Origin: Verrucomicrobiales bacterium | GTDB lineage: Bacteria; Verrucomicrobiota; Verrucomicrobiia; Verrucomicrobiales; DEV007 | DNA length: 64,000 bases | Direction of reading: 5' to 3' | NCBI GenBank assembly: GCA_029213005.1 | Contig: JARGPI010000005.1 | Coordinates: 186,001 to 250,000, forward strand | Shown here: positions 17,254-26,305 of the stretch, one piece after another | Layout of the letters: each line of letters starts with the position of its first letter | How positions within the stretch are numbered: the stretch's first letter is position 1 | Position numbers and translations under genes: made by a program | The notes under the pieces: model-generated | The model's input: only the letters and a program-made list of their open reading frames with translations | What the model was told of the DNA's origin: nothing | The model's database searches: none

Positions 17254-18639
17254 TCAACTGACTAGAAAACGACTCAGTAACCGGGTCAAAGTCTGAATTC
17301 CCCAGTGGAAGCCGGCCACAGGAATGCGCTCATTGTCGCCATGAAACATGGCTGCAAAATTGATATCCTCTTCAAGTTTCAGAGGATAAAATCCATAGCA
17401 AGTCGCTCCCAGTTTTGCGTAATTTTGACTGTCGGTAAATCCGGGAATCATTGACGGAATCACAATCCCATCGGGATCGACATCCATCATGACTTCTTCG
17501 ATCGCCCGGTATAGTGACGTGTCTGTCGGAAAGATCGCTCCAGCGGTTTCCCGCAGCACTTCAAACGAGTAAACCTTGCCTTTTTTATCCCCGAGAACCC
17601 GTCTCAGCTCCTTAATCAAAATTTCCGCCGTCATACCGGGGATAAGGCGACCATCGATATCGACCGTCGCCTCGTTGGGAACCACATTGATCGCATTACC
17701 CGACGTCTGAATTCGCGTAGGAGTCGCAGTGTTACGCAGGATCGCTTCCACCGAAGCCCGCTGACCGGGATCGGGAATCAGCTTCACCACTGAGGAGCCG
17801 GTCGATTTCGAAAACATTAACTTCGACACCTTCTGAGCCGCTTTCGATTCAAATTGACTGAACCCTTCAATAAAATTCACAGCCGGCTCGGTGACATGCC
17901 ACGGCAAAGTTGCCCGGGAGATTTTCGCTACTCCGTCCGCGATCAGTGAGAGACTGGTTTCCCGGATCGCCATGGAACTGTGCCCCGGCTTTCCCCTGGC
18001 CGTCATCCGAAGCCAGGCCGCCCCTTTTTCGGCAACCTGAACCGGGTAAAATCTCCGACCGCTTCGATGGATCGTAAAACCGCCCACTTCGTTGATCACA
18101 AACTCCGGTCCGCCCAGCAAATCAGGTCGGTTTTCGACGAGCCACTTTGAACCGTAATCCATTCCGGCTTCTTCATCGGATACCGCAACAAAAATCACAT
18201 CCCGGTTGATCGGAATGTGCTTCCGGTGGAGCAACACCAGCGACGTCAGCGCCATCACGGCGAAGCCTTTCATGTCAATTGCTCCCCGTCCCCAAATACA
18301 GCCTTCAGCCTCTTCGCCGGAGAAAGGTGGATACTTCCACGCTCCCGGATCCATCACTGGAACCACATCCATGTGACAGCTTAAGATAAGCGGTGCAGCG
18401 GTCCGGTTTTCCGGTTTCGCCGCGATTTTAGCGACGAGGTTGGGTCGATCATTTCTCGCTCCAACCACTTCCGGAGTGATTCCGGCAGATTGCAATTCCC
18501 AGAGTAGCACATCCAGAACCGCACTCTCGTTTCCCGGGGGATTGGAGCTGTCGATTCGGATTAGCGACTGAAGCAGCGCAGTCGCTTTTTGTAGATCGGC
18601 GCTACCCGGCTCACACAGGTTTTCACTATCGGCTATCAT
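17254..18639 (-). CDS. M20 family zinc metallopeptidase (ArgE/DapE/carboxypeptidase-like)
   Basis: A 461-residue M20 peptidase. Metal ligands and catalytic residues sit in LSCHMDVVPV (about residue 86-95), WGRGAIDMKGFAV (bridging Asp) and AVSDEEAGMDYG (catalytic and ligand Glu); a dimerisation insert containing GKPGHSSM follows. Length and motifs fit M20A-type exopeptidases or deacylases that remove an N-acyl or C-terminal residue from small peptides. The substrate is unknown. No signal peptide. The neighbouring downstream gene on the same strand encodes an exported LolA-like protein, with no obvious functional tie. Confidence 0.88.
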   Translation of the reverse strand: MIADSENLCEPGSADLQKATALLQSLIRIDSSNPPGNESAVLDVLLWELQSAGITPEVVGARNDRPNLVAKIAAKPENRTAAPLILSCHMDVVPVMDPGAWKYPPFSGEEAEGCIWGRGAIDMKGFAVMALTSLVLLHRKHIPINRDVIFVAVSDEEAGMDYGSKWLVENRPDLLGGPEFVINEVGGFTIHRSGRRFYPVQVAEKGAAWLRMTARGKPGHSSMAIRETSLSLIADGVAKISRATLPWHVTEPAVNFIEGFSQFESKAAQKVSKLMFSKSTGSSVVKLIPDPGQRASVEAILRNTATPTRIQTSGNAINVVPNEATVDIDGRLIPGMTAEILIKELRRVLGDKKGKVYSFEVLRETAGAIFPTDTSLYRAIEEVMMDVDPDGIVIPSMIPGFTDSQNYAKLGATCYGFYPLKLEEDINFAAMFHGDNERIPVAGFHWGIQTLTRLLSRFLVS

Positions 18640-18666
18640 AAAAACCCGCGGATCGAGCTGAGCCTT

Positions 18667-19431
18667 CTAGAATTTGCGTCCCCCGCGATTGGGAAACTTA
18701 GAAGGCCGCGAAGAAACTCCGCTCAGCGAATCTTTGTCAAAAAGGGCTGGCGAATACTGGCCCAACTTAGGCTCGGAGTAGGCGAGGACCACCTTGCGGT
18801 CGGAGTCGACCACCTCCATTTTGGAAAGGAAAGGTTTTCCATCCACTTCGTTATCGTAATACATCGTCGATGTCCGGAGGAGCGATCCGGTCCGGGTATA
18901 AAATTCGGCTTTCTTTCCGAGGTGAGCGTCCTTGGTGACCCAATACTTAATTTTTGCATAGGTGTCCATGATCGAAGTGGCCTGCAAGGTGTAAACGACC
19001 GCGGCTTCTCCATCGACTTCACCTTCCGAGGCGGAAACAACATTATAACCATCGACAAAACTGGTGGAGGCGATGTCACCGATCGCGGCGTCTCCGGAAA
19101 GTCGCTGACGGCGGTAGACCGCTACCGGACGGCTCAGTCCGGGCTTCCAGAACCACATATCTCCATCTGACGAAGCGATATATTTGCGGCCTTTGGCAGA
19201 TTCCGGTTCGATCACTTCCGCATAAATTTTATTTCCCTGAGAGACGGCCATAAATGCCGATTTCGGAGCACCCTGACTTCCGGAATTCTCGACATCGACA
19301 CGCCACTGAATGCCCTGATTTCCCGTCATCACTCCGCGATACTTTTCAGCATCACGCAGCAACTCGTCATTCGCCGAAGCAAAAAGCCCTGCGACGCTTA
19401 AGGATGCGATGGTCAAAAGAAGTGATTTCAT
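18667..19431 (-). CDS. Exported outer-membrane lipoprotein-sorting (LolA/LolB-like fold) protein
   Basis: About 254 residues from ATG 19431, chosen because it begins a clean signal peptide (KSLLLTIASLSVAGLFASA); an upstream ATG at 19479 would add 16 residues. The mature part has features of the family annotated as outer membrane lipoprotein-sorting protein: DMWFWKPGLSRPVAVYRRQRLSGD, then IASTSFVDGYN, and a DSDRKVVLAYSEPKLG strand near the end. The FtsX-like permease gene lies just upstream on the same strand, so the two form an operon. In other bacteria such proteins pair with a MacB/LolCE-type permease to move lipids or lipoproteins across the envelope. Confidence 0.8.
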   Translation of the reverse strand: MKSLLLTIASLSVAGLFASANDELLRDAEKYRGVMTGNQGIQWRVDVENSGSQGAPKSAFMAVSQGNKIYAEVIEPESAKGRKYIASSDGDMWFWKPGLSRPVAVYRRQRLSGDAAIGDIASTSFVDGYNVVSASEGEVDGEAAVVYTLQATSIMDTYAKIKYWVTKDAHLGKKAEFYTRTGSLLRTSTMYYDNEVDGKPFLSKMEVVDSDRKVVLAYSEPKLGQYSPALFDKDSLSGVSSRPSKFPNRGGRKF

Positions 19432-19475
19432 GTTGTTGTGCTTGGATGGTAATAATTGATAGGTTTTAGAGGACC

Positions 19476-20720
19476 TCAAACATGTCCGAGGGAATCCACG
19501 ATACTCTTTTTAGAAGCGCGTCTCGCCGGTGCAATCGCTGCCAGTGCCGTGAAAATAATGAGTAAAACAGAAGTGATCGCCAAATAAACCGGAACCAGTC
19601 GGATCTCCCAGACCACCGATCTCGCCGTAACCGGCGGCTCCCATTCCGGGGCAATTTGAAAAACGAGGTAGGCAAAACTGTAGGTGATAATCAATCCACA
19701 CAGTGCCCCGATAATACCGAGAAGGGCGCTTTCCACGCCGAAGAGCGTGATCACCCCGGGGCGTTTCAGACCAATCGCGCGAAGCGTTCCGATCTCACGG
19801 GTCCGCTCAATCACGGCCATCCCGATCGTGTTCAGCACTGACATCGTGACGATGATAGCGATAATCGCAAACACGAGACCAAAGATCACGTTGAACATTT
19901 TTTTGGTCCGCTTGTAGAGTTTTGACACGTCGTACCAGGCGAGAAATTCCCAGTCTTTGTCCGGAAAAGCCTGCTTGAGCGAAGCCAGCACGGCGTCGGT
20001 ATCATCATCATTGTGAAGCAGCAGGCGGACACAACTCACACTGTCGGTATCGTAAAGCCGCTGGGCAATATCTAGAGGCATAAAAATGTAGAGGTTGTCG
20101 AGCGCCTGCGAAACCACATCGAGGACCTGCAGGACCACGGCATCTTCGGCGTTCATCTGTCCGTTGAGAGACTGGGAAATCAGAACGACCTGATCATCAA
20201 TATTCAGTTTCATCCGCGACGACATGCCGGGGGTGATGGCAATCGCATAATCGGTCTCGTCAGTGATCGCCTGCCCTTCGAAAAACTGACCATCCTTGCT
20301 TCGTAAAGCGGTGGACCGCTGATGGATCAAATCTTTCTCAGACGGCACCATCGCCTGGCTCATAAAGTTGCCGCTGTTGCCTTCGTAGTCGACTTTTCCG
20401 GCGACTTCGAGCATGCGCATCGCCATTTCGACGCGGTCATCGTTTTCAGCGAACCGCTGGATTTCTTCGTATTCGGCAGCGGTGAGGAGATGAGCCTCCA
20501 GATCCATGCCCCCGTAACCGCGCCCATCTTTTTTCCAGATCTGAATATGACCATTGATCTGTTCGTAGATGTGAGCGTCCTGAATACTGGCAAACATATA
20601 AGCGGCAAAACCACCGAAAATATTTACCGCGGAGAACCCGAGTGCGACGGCGGCGATCGTCGTAATGGAACGCCTTGCGTTTCGAGTCAAGTTTCGGAAT
20701 GCCAGAGATAACCAGTTCAA
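19476..20720 (-). CDS. FtsX/LolE-like ABC transporter permease
   Basis: A 414-residue inner-membrane permease. The N-terminal helix starts AFRNLTRNARRSITT, followed by a large periplasmic MacB_PCD-type domain (about residues 45-270), and then three C-terminal helices with the FtsX signature RTREIGTLRAIGLKRPGVI between them. It belongs with LolC/LolE/MacB-type mechanotransmitters. No ATP-binding partner is encoded next to it, so that subunit must come from elsewhere. It is followed by the LolA-like gene, supporting a lipoprotein or lipid trafficking role. FolA is encoded upstream on the same strand, 115 bp away. Confidence 0.88.
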   Translation of the reverse strand: MNWLSLAFRNLTRNARRSITTIAAVALGFSAVNIFGGFAAYMFASIQDAHIYEQINGHIQIWKKDGRGYGGMDLEAHLLTAAEYEEIQRFAENDDRVEMAMRMLEVAGKVDYEGNSGNFMSQAMVPSEKDLIHQRSTALRSKDGQFFEGQAITDETDYAIAITPGMSSRMKLNIDDQVVLISQSLNGQMNAEDAVVLQVLDVVSQALDNLYIFMPLDIAQRLYDTDSVSCVRLLLHNDDDTDAVLASLKQAFPDKDWEFLAWYDVSKLYKRTKKMFNVIFGLVFAIIAIIVTMSVLNTIGMAVIERTREIGTLRAIGLKRPGVITLFGVESALLGIIGALCGLIITYSFAYLVFQIAPEWEPPVTARSVVWEIRLVPVYLAITSVLLIIFTALAAIAPARRASKKSIVDSLGHV

Positions 20721-20835
20721 AATTTTTCGAAAATTTGCGACCTACCTTTAAACGCCTTTCGGTCTCTCTCAAGGCAGTTTTCGTGTCGCTTTACACTAAA
20801 ATGCGCAGGTTCGCAGCCTAAATTGAGAAAAAGTG

Positions 20836-21345
20836 TTATCGTTTCGGGTTCCGTTCTGAAACGTAAATCTGCAGGGTCATATTATAGATATTATCTTCAT
20901 CTGCAGGCCATTCTTCATCTTTGACGAGCGTCCATCGCTCCCAATCCTCTTCGGGAAAGGTTTTCGTCCCCTTCAGAGTGTTATGAATCCGGGTGATAAT
21001 CATCCGGGTGACAAAAGGCAGCGCCGCGCGATAGATTTCAGCCCCGCCGGAAACCACCAACTCTTCAGCCCCATGCTTTTCCGCTTCGGCGATGGCTTCT
21101 TCGACTGAACTCACCGCATAACCTTGTGGAAGTGAATAATCAGACTGCCTCGTCATCACCAGCGGAGTCTGATCACGAAACCAACCCTCCATTTCCTCGT
21201 AGGTCTTGCGGCCCAGCAGCATCCATTTTCCGGCGGTGTATTCACGGAAATGCCGGGCGTCCCGGGGTAGTTCCCAGGGAATACCGCCCTCCCCGGTTCC
21301 GATCACCCCGTTGTCAGAAACGGCTGCTATCAGTGATACCTTCAA
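20836..21345 (-). CDS. folA: Dihydrofolate reductase
   Basis: A 169-residue DHFR that regenerates tetrahydrofolate with NADPH. Recognisable segments are LIAAVSDNGVIG, GGIPWELPRDARHFREYT (active-site Asp after the LPR turn), MLLGRKTYEEM and ELVVSGGAEIYRAALPFV (NADPH-binding Gly pair). The start codon overlaps the stop of the upstream kinase-like gene by 4 bp (ATGA), which suggests translational coupling. No thyA is adjacent. Confidence 0.95.
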   Translation of the reverse strand: MKVSLIAAVSDNGVIGTGEGGIPWELPRDARHFREYTAGKWMLLGRKTYEEMEGWFRDQTPLVMTRQSDYSLPQGYAVSSVEEAIAEAEKHGAEELVVSGGAEIYRAALPFVTRMIITRIHNTLKGTKTFPEEDWERWTLVKDEEWPADEDNIYNMTLQIYVSERNPKR

Positions 21346-22379
21346 GCGCGCTTACTGGCGGTCTGGGCCAGAGAATATTCGACATTCTGCTTCACGAGTT
21401 CCCCCATGGTCCGACATTTGGTGAACAAGTCGGTGGAATGATACTGATTCAAATCGTGCCGCAACTCATCCACTTTTTCAGGCGTCGAAATGGTGTCGGG
21501 CAGGATGGCCTCCCAGAAGCGGTTGAGTCGACGGGAGGAGGCCTGAACCCTCCGGGAAATCAGTGTTCGCTCCTCGTCCTGATACTGGTTCATGGTCTGG
21601 TAGTTGAGAAGCGAGGTGCACAGATCGACCACCGGTTTGTTTTCCTCAAAAAACTGAGGGAGGTACATTTCTTTTTTTCCCTCATAGCTCTGCTGGTCAA
21701 AATCGATCGCCCGGACCCGGTACTGGACCTCTTCAAAATCCGGAGTGATGTCGACGACATAGTTATAACTTCTCATATCACCCAGCAGTCGGATGAAAGA
21801 GCGCTCGTTAAATTTCACGAATTCCTTGGCAATCCGGACGCGATTGGTCTCTTCCCGATCAAAATAATCCCGGATAAAAATATCGCCCGGCACCCCGGCA
21901 ATATGCTCCTCGATCAGAGTATTTCCGTTGGCGAGATAGTTGATCCGGTTGGGGGACAGAACGTGCTCCAGTTCCAGCCCGTAAATTCGAGATGCATCCG
22001 CCACTTTGACGTAAAAATTATCGTAGTTGTCGTTATACAAATTAACAATCCGGATCCGAAACGGGCGCGAATTTCCGAATTCACAATAATCGACCCGCTG
22101 CAGATCGAGGTGATCAACCACCCGGGGATCACCGGTTCGGAGAAGCGAGTAAATATTCGTCAGCTTTTTCTTCAGGCTGTCGCGGATCGCGTCTTCGTAA
22201 CGGCAACTTTTCCACAGGGTGTCATTCCCCTCCCGGTCGAAAAGGGGAAACAACTGCGAGTAGCGATGCAGCTCCTCGTAAATCGACGGAAAATCAAAGG
22301 TCCGTCCGTATTCGCTGAGGTAATCCCAAAGCCCGCCACTAACCGGAAAATACTCCTTCTTTTTAAGCTGAATGTCCAC
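21342..22379 (-). CDS. Conserved protein of unknown function with kinase-like motifs
   Basis: A 345-residue soluble protein that I cannot assign to a named family. The middle and C-terminal parts show a pattern resembling divergent protein-kinase folds: a possible ATP-lysine strand (FYVKVADASRIYG), EEHIAGVPGDIF as a possible hinge, then GDMRSYNYVVDI (Asp, four residues, Asn) and YRVRAIDFDQQSYEG (a DFD in the place of DFG). HipA-like or fructosamine-kinase-like enzymes show such spacing. It is translationally coupled to folA. Similar proteins exist in Bacteroidetes, as far as I recall. The function is open; the kinase resemblance is by eye. Confidence 0.65.
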   Translation of the reverse strand: MDIQLKKKEYFPVSGGLWDYLSEYGRTFDFPSIYEELHRYSQLFPLFDREGNDTLWKSCRYEDAIRDSLKKKLTNIYSLLRTGDPRVVDHLDLQRVDYCEFGNSRPFRIRIVNLYNDNYDNFYVKVADASRIYGLELEHVLSPNRINYLANGNTLIEEHIAGVPGDIFIRDYFDREETNRVRIAKEFVKFNERSFIRLLGDMRSYNYVVDITPDFEEVQYRVRAIDFDQQSYEGKKEMYLPQFFEENKPVVDLCTSLLNYQTMNQYQDEERTLISRRVQASSRRLNRFWEAILPDTISTPEKVDELRHDLNQYHSTDLFTKCRTMGELVKQNVEYSLAQTASKRA

Positions 22380-22408
22380 AATCTACCCTACACGTAATGC
22401 CCGATTGT

Positions 22409-23110
22409 TCACGGGGACTTTTGCCCATAGTAGGCACCCGGGCCGTGTTTCCTCAGATAGTGCTTATTGAGAATGTGGGCGGGAATTCCCTGCTGATTGG
22501 CATTCAACTGCCAGGTCCCCAGTCCCATTTGAGCACAAACCTCGAGAGCGACGGAATTTTTCACGGAATCCACCGCATTCTTTCCCCAGGTGAAGGGGGC
22601 GTGAAATTTCTGAAAACAGGCCGGCATTTCCATCGGGTCGATCTCCCGGTCCCGGAAACACTCCGCAATGGCCAGACCGGTATTCGTTTCATAATCAGCC
22701 TCGACTTCTTCGGGAGTCAGCTCGCGGACCACCGGCACGGTCCCATAAAAATGATCGGCATGAGTGGTGCCCTGACACGGCAACGCAACTCCCGCCTGGG
22801 AAAACATCGTCGCGTAAACCGAATGAGTGTGAGTAATGCCCCCGATCGCTTCAAATTCACGGTACAAAACGAGGTGAGTCGGGGTATCTGATGAAGGGTT
22901 GAGGTCACCCTCGACCACTTTCCCTTCAAGATCGACCACCACGAGATGCTCTGCTTTTAAGTCCGCATAAGGCACGCCACTCGGTTTAATGACGAAGAGG
23001 CCTTTATCCCGATCGATTCCGGATACATTCCCCCAGGTCAACCGGACCAGCTTTTCAGTCACCAGCATAAGATTGGCCTTGAGAACTTCCGCTTTTAAAT
23101 CTTCCAGCAT
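22409..23110 (-). CDS. araD: L-ribulose-5-phosphate 4-epimerase (class II aldolase family)
   Basis: About 233 residues from ATG 23110, close to the 231 of E. coli AraD; a longer reading from 23158 adds an unlikely Cys-rich leader. It interconverts L-ribulose 5-phosphate and D-xylulose 5-phosphate using Zn2+. Matches to AraD are strong: LTWGNVSGID, FVIKPSGVPY, the Zn-binding His pair in GGITHTHSVYATMFSQAG, TTHADHFYGTVPV, and a C-terminal HYLRKHGPGAYYGQK. No araA or araB is adjacent. It is divergent from the membrane EEP gene. Confidence 0.92.
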   Translation of the reverse strand: MLEDLKAEVLKANLMLVTEKLVRLTWGNVSGIDRDKGLFVIKPSGVPYADLKAEHLVVVDLEGKVVEGDLNPSSDTPTHLVLYREFEAIGGITHTHSVYATMFSQAGVALPCQGTTHADHFYGTVPVVRELTPEEVEADYETNTGLAIAECFRDREIDPMEMPACFQKFHAPFTWGKNAVDSVKNSVALEVCAQMGLGTWQLNANQQGIPAHILNKHYLRKHGPGAYYGQKSP

Positions 23111-23173
23111 GTCGCCAATCAAAACCCGTTGGTGCTTTTTGCAAGCGGGGCAAATCAACGGTAGAGTTTCGCT

Positions 23174-24169
23174 GTGTGGCGCCTCATCAAAAAGCTCCTC
23201 TCCTTTCTTGTGCCCGCGGTCGTCCTGCTGGCATACGCCGGGCTGTGGATCTGTAAATTCAATCAGTGGGATTCACTGACTTTCATTACCGTGATTCCTT
23301 TCTGGATGTGGGCGATGCCGGGAATACTCATTTCGGTGATTGCCGCCCTTTTGGTGCGCTCCCGCTTCAGCTATGTCGTTCTGGCAATCTGGGCGCTAAC
23401 CGCACTATTCGCCTCCGCGGAAACCCGGGGCCTGTTCCGATCCGCAGTAGGGAACCGTTCCGCCTCACTCTCCGCGAAAAAATCCAAAGGGCTCATCAAG
23501 CTGATCAGCATCAATTGCCGGAGCGGGAACCTCCAGGCCGCTCAGGAAGCAATCGAACTGAAGCCCGATCTGGTCCTTCTCCAGGAAGCACCCGATCGTG
23601 AGGATATCGAAGAATTGACCCGTCGGCTCTTTGGAGAACTCGGGCATTTTGTGGCCGCGAACGGAACCGCCATCATCGGGAAGGGCGACTTTCTAACCTT
23701 CGCTGAAGACGACACCACTCCGACCATCCACGCCCGCTTCAAACACAGCAGTGGCGTTCTCATTGATCTTAGCAGCGTAAAACTCGAGGAATCGATCCCC
23801 GAAGCGGAATTCTGGAAACTGCCGGTCCGCGAAAAAATGGCCGCTAACCGGGTCAAAAACCGTAAATCACTGAGGAAATACATCGGCCATTACCGACCAA
23901 ATGCGGGCCAACCGATCCGAATCGTAGGAGGGGACTTCGCCACCCCTCCCGGCGACGACATTTTCCGACCTCTAAGGAAAGCGGGCCTCCGCGATGCTTT
24001 TGACAATTCCGGGCGCGGCACCGGGAACACCTTCCCCGCGAAATTCCCCATCTTCCGGCTCGATCAGATCTGGATCTCCCCCGAAGCGCAGCTCCTGAAA
24101 ACCTACACCCACCGAACCTCACACTCCGATCGACAGATCGTGATCTGCGAGTTTATCGCTCCACTTTAA
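23174..24169 (+). CDS. Membrane-anchored EEP-fold protein with altered active-site motifs
   Basis: A 331-residue protein with three N-terminal hydrophobic segments (about residues 8-27, 34-56 and 65-80) and an outward EEP domain from residue 105 (LIKLISINCRSGN, PDLVLLQEAP). The metal-ligand Glu in LQEAP is kept. However, the usual GDFN reads GGDFATPPGDD (Asn to Ala), and the C-terminal SDH motif reads HSDRQIVICEF (His to Arg). These two residues are normally needed for phosphodiester hydrolysis, so the protein may be inactive or use a different chemistry. It lies just upstream of the palindromic repeat pair and the squalene/phytoene synthase gene. Confidence 0.82.
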   Translation: MWRLIKKLLSFLVPAVVLLAYAGLWICKFNQWDSLTFITVIPFWMWAMPGILISVIAALLVRSRFSYVVLAIWALTALFASAETRGLFRSAVGNRSASLSAKKSKGLIKLISINCRSGNLQAAQEAIELKPDLVLLQEAPDREDIEELTRRLFGELGHFVAANGTAIIGKGDFLTFAEDDTTPTIHARFKHSSGVLIDLSSVKLEESIPEAEFWKLPVREKMAANRVKNRKSLRKYIGHYRPNAGQPIRIVGGDFATPPGDDIFRPLRKAGLRDAFDNSGRGTGNTFPAKFPIFRLDQIWISPEAQLLKTYTHRTSHSDRQIVICEFIAPL

Positions 24170-24180
24170 CTCAGATGGTA

Positions 24181-24221
24181 GACTGTACCCTGTACAACGC
24201 ATGACTGTACCCTGTACAATC
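24181..24221. repeat. Palindromic repeat pair, direct copies, spanning a start codon
   Basis: Two direct copies of GACTGTACCCTGTACA at 24181-24196 and 24203-24218, start-to-start 22 bp. The ATG of the following gene (24201) lies in the spacer, so the second copy encodes its first residues (TVPCTI). The first copy's right arm is degenerate (AACG rather than AGTC). Confidence 0.9.
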
Positions 24222-25067
24222 CCTCCGGATCTCCTCAAATCGGTGTCGCGCTCATTTTATCTGAGTATCCAGTTCCTTCCCGGGAAAATGCGCGAACCAA
24301 TCGCGATCGGTTACCTTCTCGCCCGGGCGACCGATACTATTGCCGATTCCGGAAACGCACCGCTGGATGTCAGAAAATCGGCCCTCAATCAAATGACGGC
24401 GTTGAATCCCGACATCGCTTTCGATTCCCATCTGGATCAAATCAGCCATTCAGGCGAGCAACAGCTCCTCAGATCGCTCCCCGCGATATTTGACTGGCTC
24501 GACTCTCTCAGCCCGGCGAATCAAAAAGCGGTCGAAAAAGTGCTCACGACCATAATTTCCGGCCAAATCTGGGATCTCGACCATTTCACAGGAGAAAATC
24601 AATCAACCTCGGCTGAGGAGTTGATGCAATACACCTATCAGGTCGCCGGGTGCGTGGGCGAATTCTGGACGGAGGTTGGGTTTGAGAATCTGGGGGACCA
24701 TTTCGCCGACTACGAAGATCGCGACATCCTGATGGAACATGGTAAGCGTTTCGGCAAAGGCCTGCAGTTGATCAACATCATCCGCGATCTTCACGAAGAT
24801 CTGCCGAACGGCCGGAATTACCTCCCGGATGACGACATTTCCCACTGGCTCGAAGTCTGTCGGGATCACCTCGAATCCGGGTCAATTTACGTCAAACATT
24901 TGCGGAACCGCAAAGCCAAATTCGCCACCACTCTTCCTCTTTACCTCGCCGAAGCCACCGCAGAAAAACTGGAAAAAGCGGGAATTGATCAGATCAAAAA
25001 ACAGAAAATCAAGATCTCCCGGAAAACGGTTTTCAAGATGGCAATAAAAGCGGCACTCTTCAGCTAA
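24201..25067 (+). CDS. Squalene/phytoene synthase family protein
   Basis: A 288-residue head-to-head prenyl synthase, condensing two prenyl diphosphates to squalene, phytoene or a related C30 precursor. The two Asp-rich motifs are present: ARATDTIADS (about residues 41-50) and NIIRDLHEDLPNGRNYLPDD (about 190-209); the N-terminal SRSFYLSIQFLP is typical. ATG 24201 is the only in-frame ATG and sits within the palindromic repeat, with no ribosome-binding site apart from repeat sequence. Whether it makes squalene for hopanoids or a C30 carotenoid cannot be told; no hpn or crt partners are visible. The M50 protease gene follows 71 bp downstream. Confidence 0.88.
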   Translation: MTVPCTIPPDLLKSVSRSFYLSIQFLPGKMREPIAIGYLLARATDTIADSGNAPLDVRKSALNQMTALNPDIAFDSHLDQISHSGEQQLLRSLPAIFDWLDSLSPANQKAVEKVLTTIISGQIWDLDHFTGENQSTSAEELMQYTYQVAGCVGEFWTEVGFENLGDHFADYEDRDILMEHGKRFGKGLQLINIIRDLHEDLPNGRNYLPDDDISHWLEVCRDHLESGSIYVKHLRNRKAKFATTLPLYLAEATAEKLEKAGIDQIKKQKIKISRKTVFKMAIKAALFS

Positions 25068-25138
25068 TCCCAGCTTCTTCTTGTGAATTAAGGAAAAAGC
25101 CGGATTTTTACGCTTCGTTCGTCTAACTCCAAAAAAAG

Positions 25139-25792
25139 ATGCTTCGCTTCAGACTTTTCAGAATCCCGATCCGCATTCATTACCTGTTCATTATCATGTG
25201 CGGGCTGCTCGCCTGGAACCAGTTTTCGGGAGGCAGGGAAGGTCTTATTTACGCCGCCGGCTGGGTCATCCTGCCCATCTTTACCGTCATTTGGCACGAA
25301 CTGGGACATGCCTTCTCCCGGAAAAAACACGGTGCCCCATCCTCGGAAATCGCACTGGGCGACATCAAAGAAGGCCCCTTCATGGGATTTTGCACCGGAC
25401 CGGGAAATTTCACGAAAACCCAGTCGCTAAAAATCTCAATTGCGGGACCGATGTACAATCTGGTCGCCGCGCTACTGATTCTCCCCGTTCACTTTACGCC
25501 GCTGATTGACCTCCCTTATGTGGAAGGTTTCTGGCGGATTCTGTTCCTGAGCAACCTGATCTGGGGAATTCTGAACCTTATCCCGATTCTACCCATGGAC
25601 GGCGGCCGAATCCTGACGCTACTCATGTCGGGAAGAAGCCCGCTGCTATTGCACCTCACCGGATTGTTTATCTCCATCATGATGGTGGTATTAGCAGCGA
25701 TCACGCACCGATATTTCGCGGTGCTTCTTTTCGCCACAGTCGTCTATGAAAACTGGCTCCTGATTCTGAAAAGAAACGAGGAGCGAGCTTAG
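25139..25792 (+). CDS. Site-2 protease family (M50) intramembrane metalloprotease
   Basis: A 217-residue membrane protein with about six hydrophobic segments. The zinc motif HELGHAFSRKKHG (HExxH, about residues 51-63) is in an early helix, and the third ligand is in ILPMDGGRILT (Asp, about 156). The short length fits the compact FlpD/SpoIVFB-like group without CBS or PDZ domains. Such proteases cleave membrane-embedded anti-sigma factors or other substrates; no sigma or anti-sigma gene is adjacent. The stop overlaps a small convergent gene by 4 bp. Confidence 0.88.
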   Translation: MLRFRLFRIPIRIHYLFIIMCGLLAWNQFSGGREGLIYAAGWVILPIFTVIWHELGHAFSRKKHGAPSSEIALGDIKEGPFMGFCTGPGNFTKTQSLKISIAGPMYNLVAALLILPVHFTPLIDLPYVEGFWRILFLSNLIWGILNLIPILPMDGGRILTLLMSGRSPLLLHLTGLFISIMMVVLAAITHRYFAVLLFATVVYENWLLILKRNEERA

Positions 25793-26184
25793 AAAATCCG
25801 GGAAACGGGCTTCGTCGCCTCGAAATTCCGGTGGGAGAGTTCCCGGCCGATTCTCATCGAGACAAACATCAGCTCATCCACTCTGCCGTAGTTCTCATAG
25901 GCCTGAATCGCCTGGTTTAGCGACGTGAGCAGGTAATTAACGCCGTAAGACTCGGAAAGACTGCGCTTTACCCGGTCCTGATTATTAATTTCCCGAAGGG
26001 CGCACTGCATCACGCGAGCGGCCGCGATCCCCTTCTCCGGTTCATCGGGAGAGATCTGAGATAGACACCGCCGGATCAACGATCCCGACTGGACATTCCC
26101 CGACTTCTCCGCCAAATGATGAAACTTGGAATTTTTTCGAGCAATCTTTGCTTTGATATCAACCGGATGGTGAAAACAATTCAT
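25789..26184 (-). CDS. Small hypothetical protein
   Basis: A 131-residue predicted soluble, helix-rich, basic protein that I do not recognise. It has no signal peptide, membrane segment or Cys motif. A tract near the middle (NQDRVKRSLSESYGVNYLLTSLNQAIQAYENYG) suggests long helices. It begins in front of an AT-rich upstream region (26185-26305) and overlaps the M50 gene by 4 bp at the 3' end, as other real convergent pairs do here. I consider it real, but the evidence is only the open frame and context. Confidence 0.55.
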   Translation of the reverse strand: MNCFHHPVDIKAKIARKNSKFHHLAEKSGNVQSGSLIRRCLSQISPDEPEKGIAAARVMQCALREINNQDRVKRSLSESYGVNYLLTSLNQAIQAYENYGRVDELMFVSMRIGRELSHRNFEATKPVSRIF

Positions 26185-26305
26185 ATGTAATAATTAGGAT
26201 GCCTAAACTATCCAGCTTTCTGAATAACTCGACGGAAAAATACGCAAATCGGTTATTTTTTTCGTCACGAAGCTAACCGTTGCTACAACTCTAATTTCCA
26301 GAACC

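Noticed and set aside
21126..22397. Open frame of 423 codons on the plus strand
   Set aside because: Antisense to folA and the kinase-like gene. The folA motifs are unambiguous, and the two minus-strand genes share an ATGA overlap.
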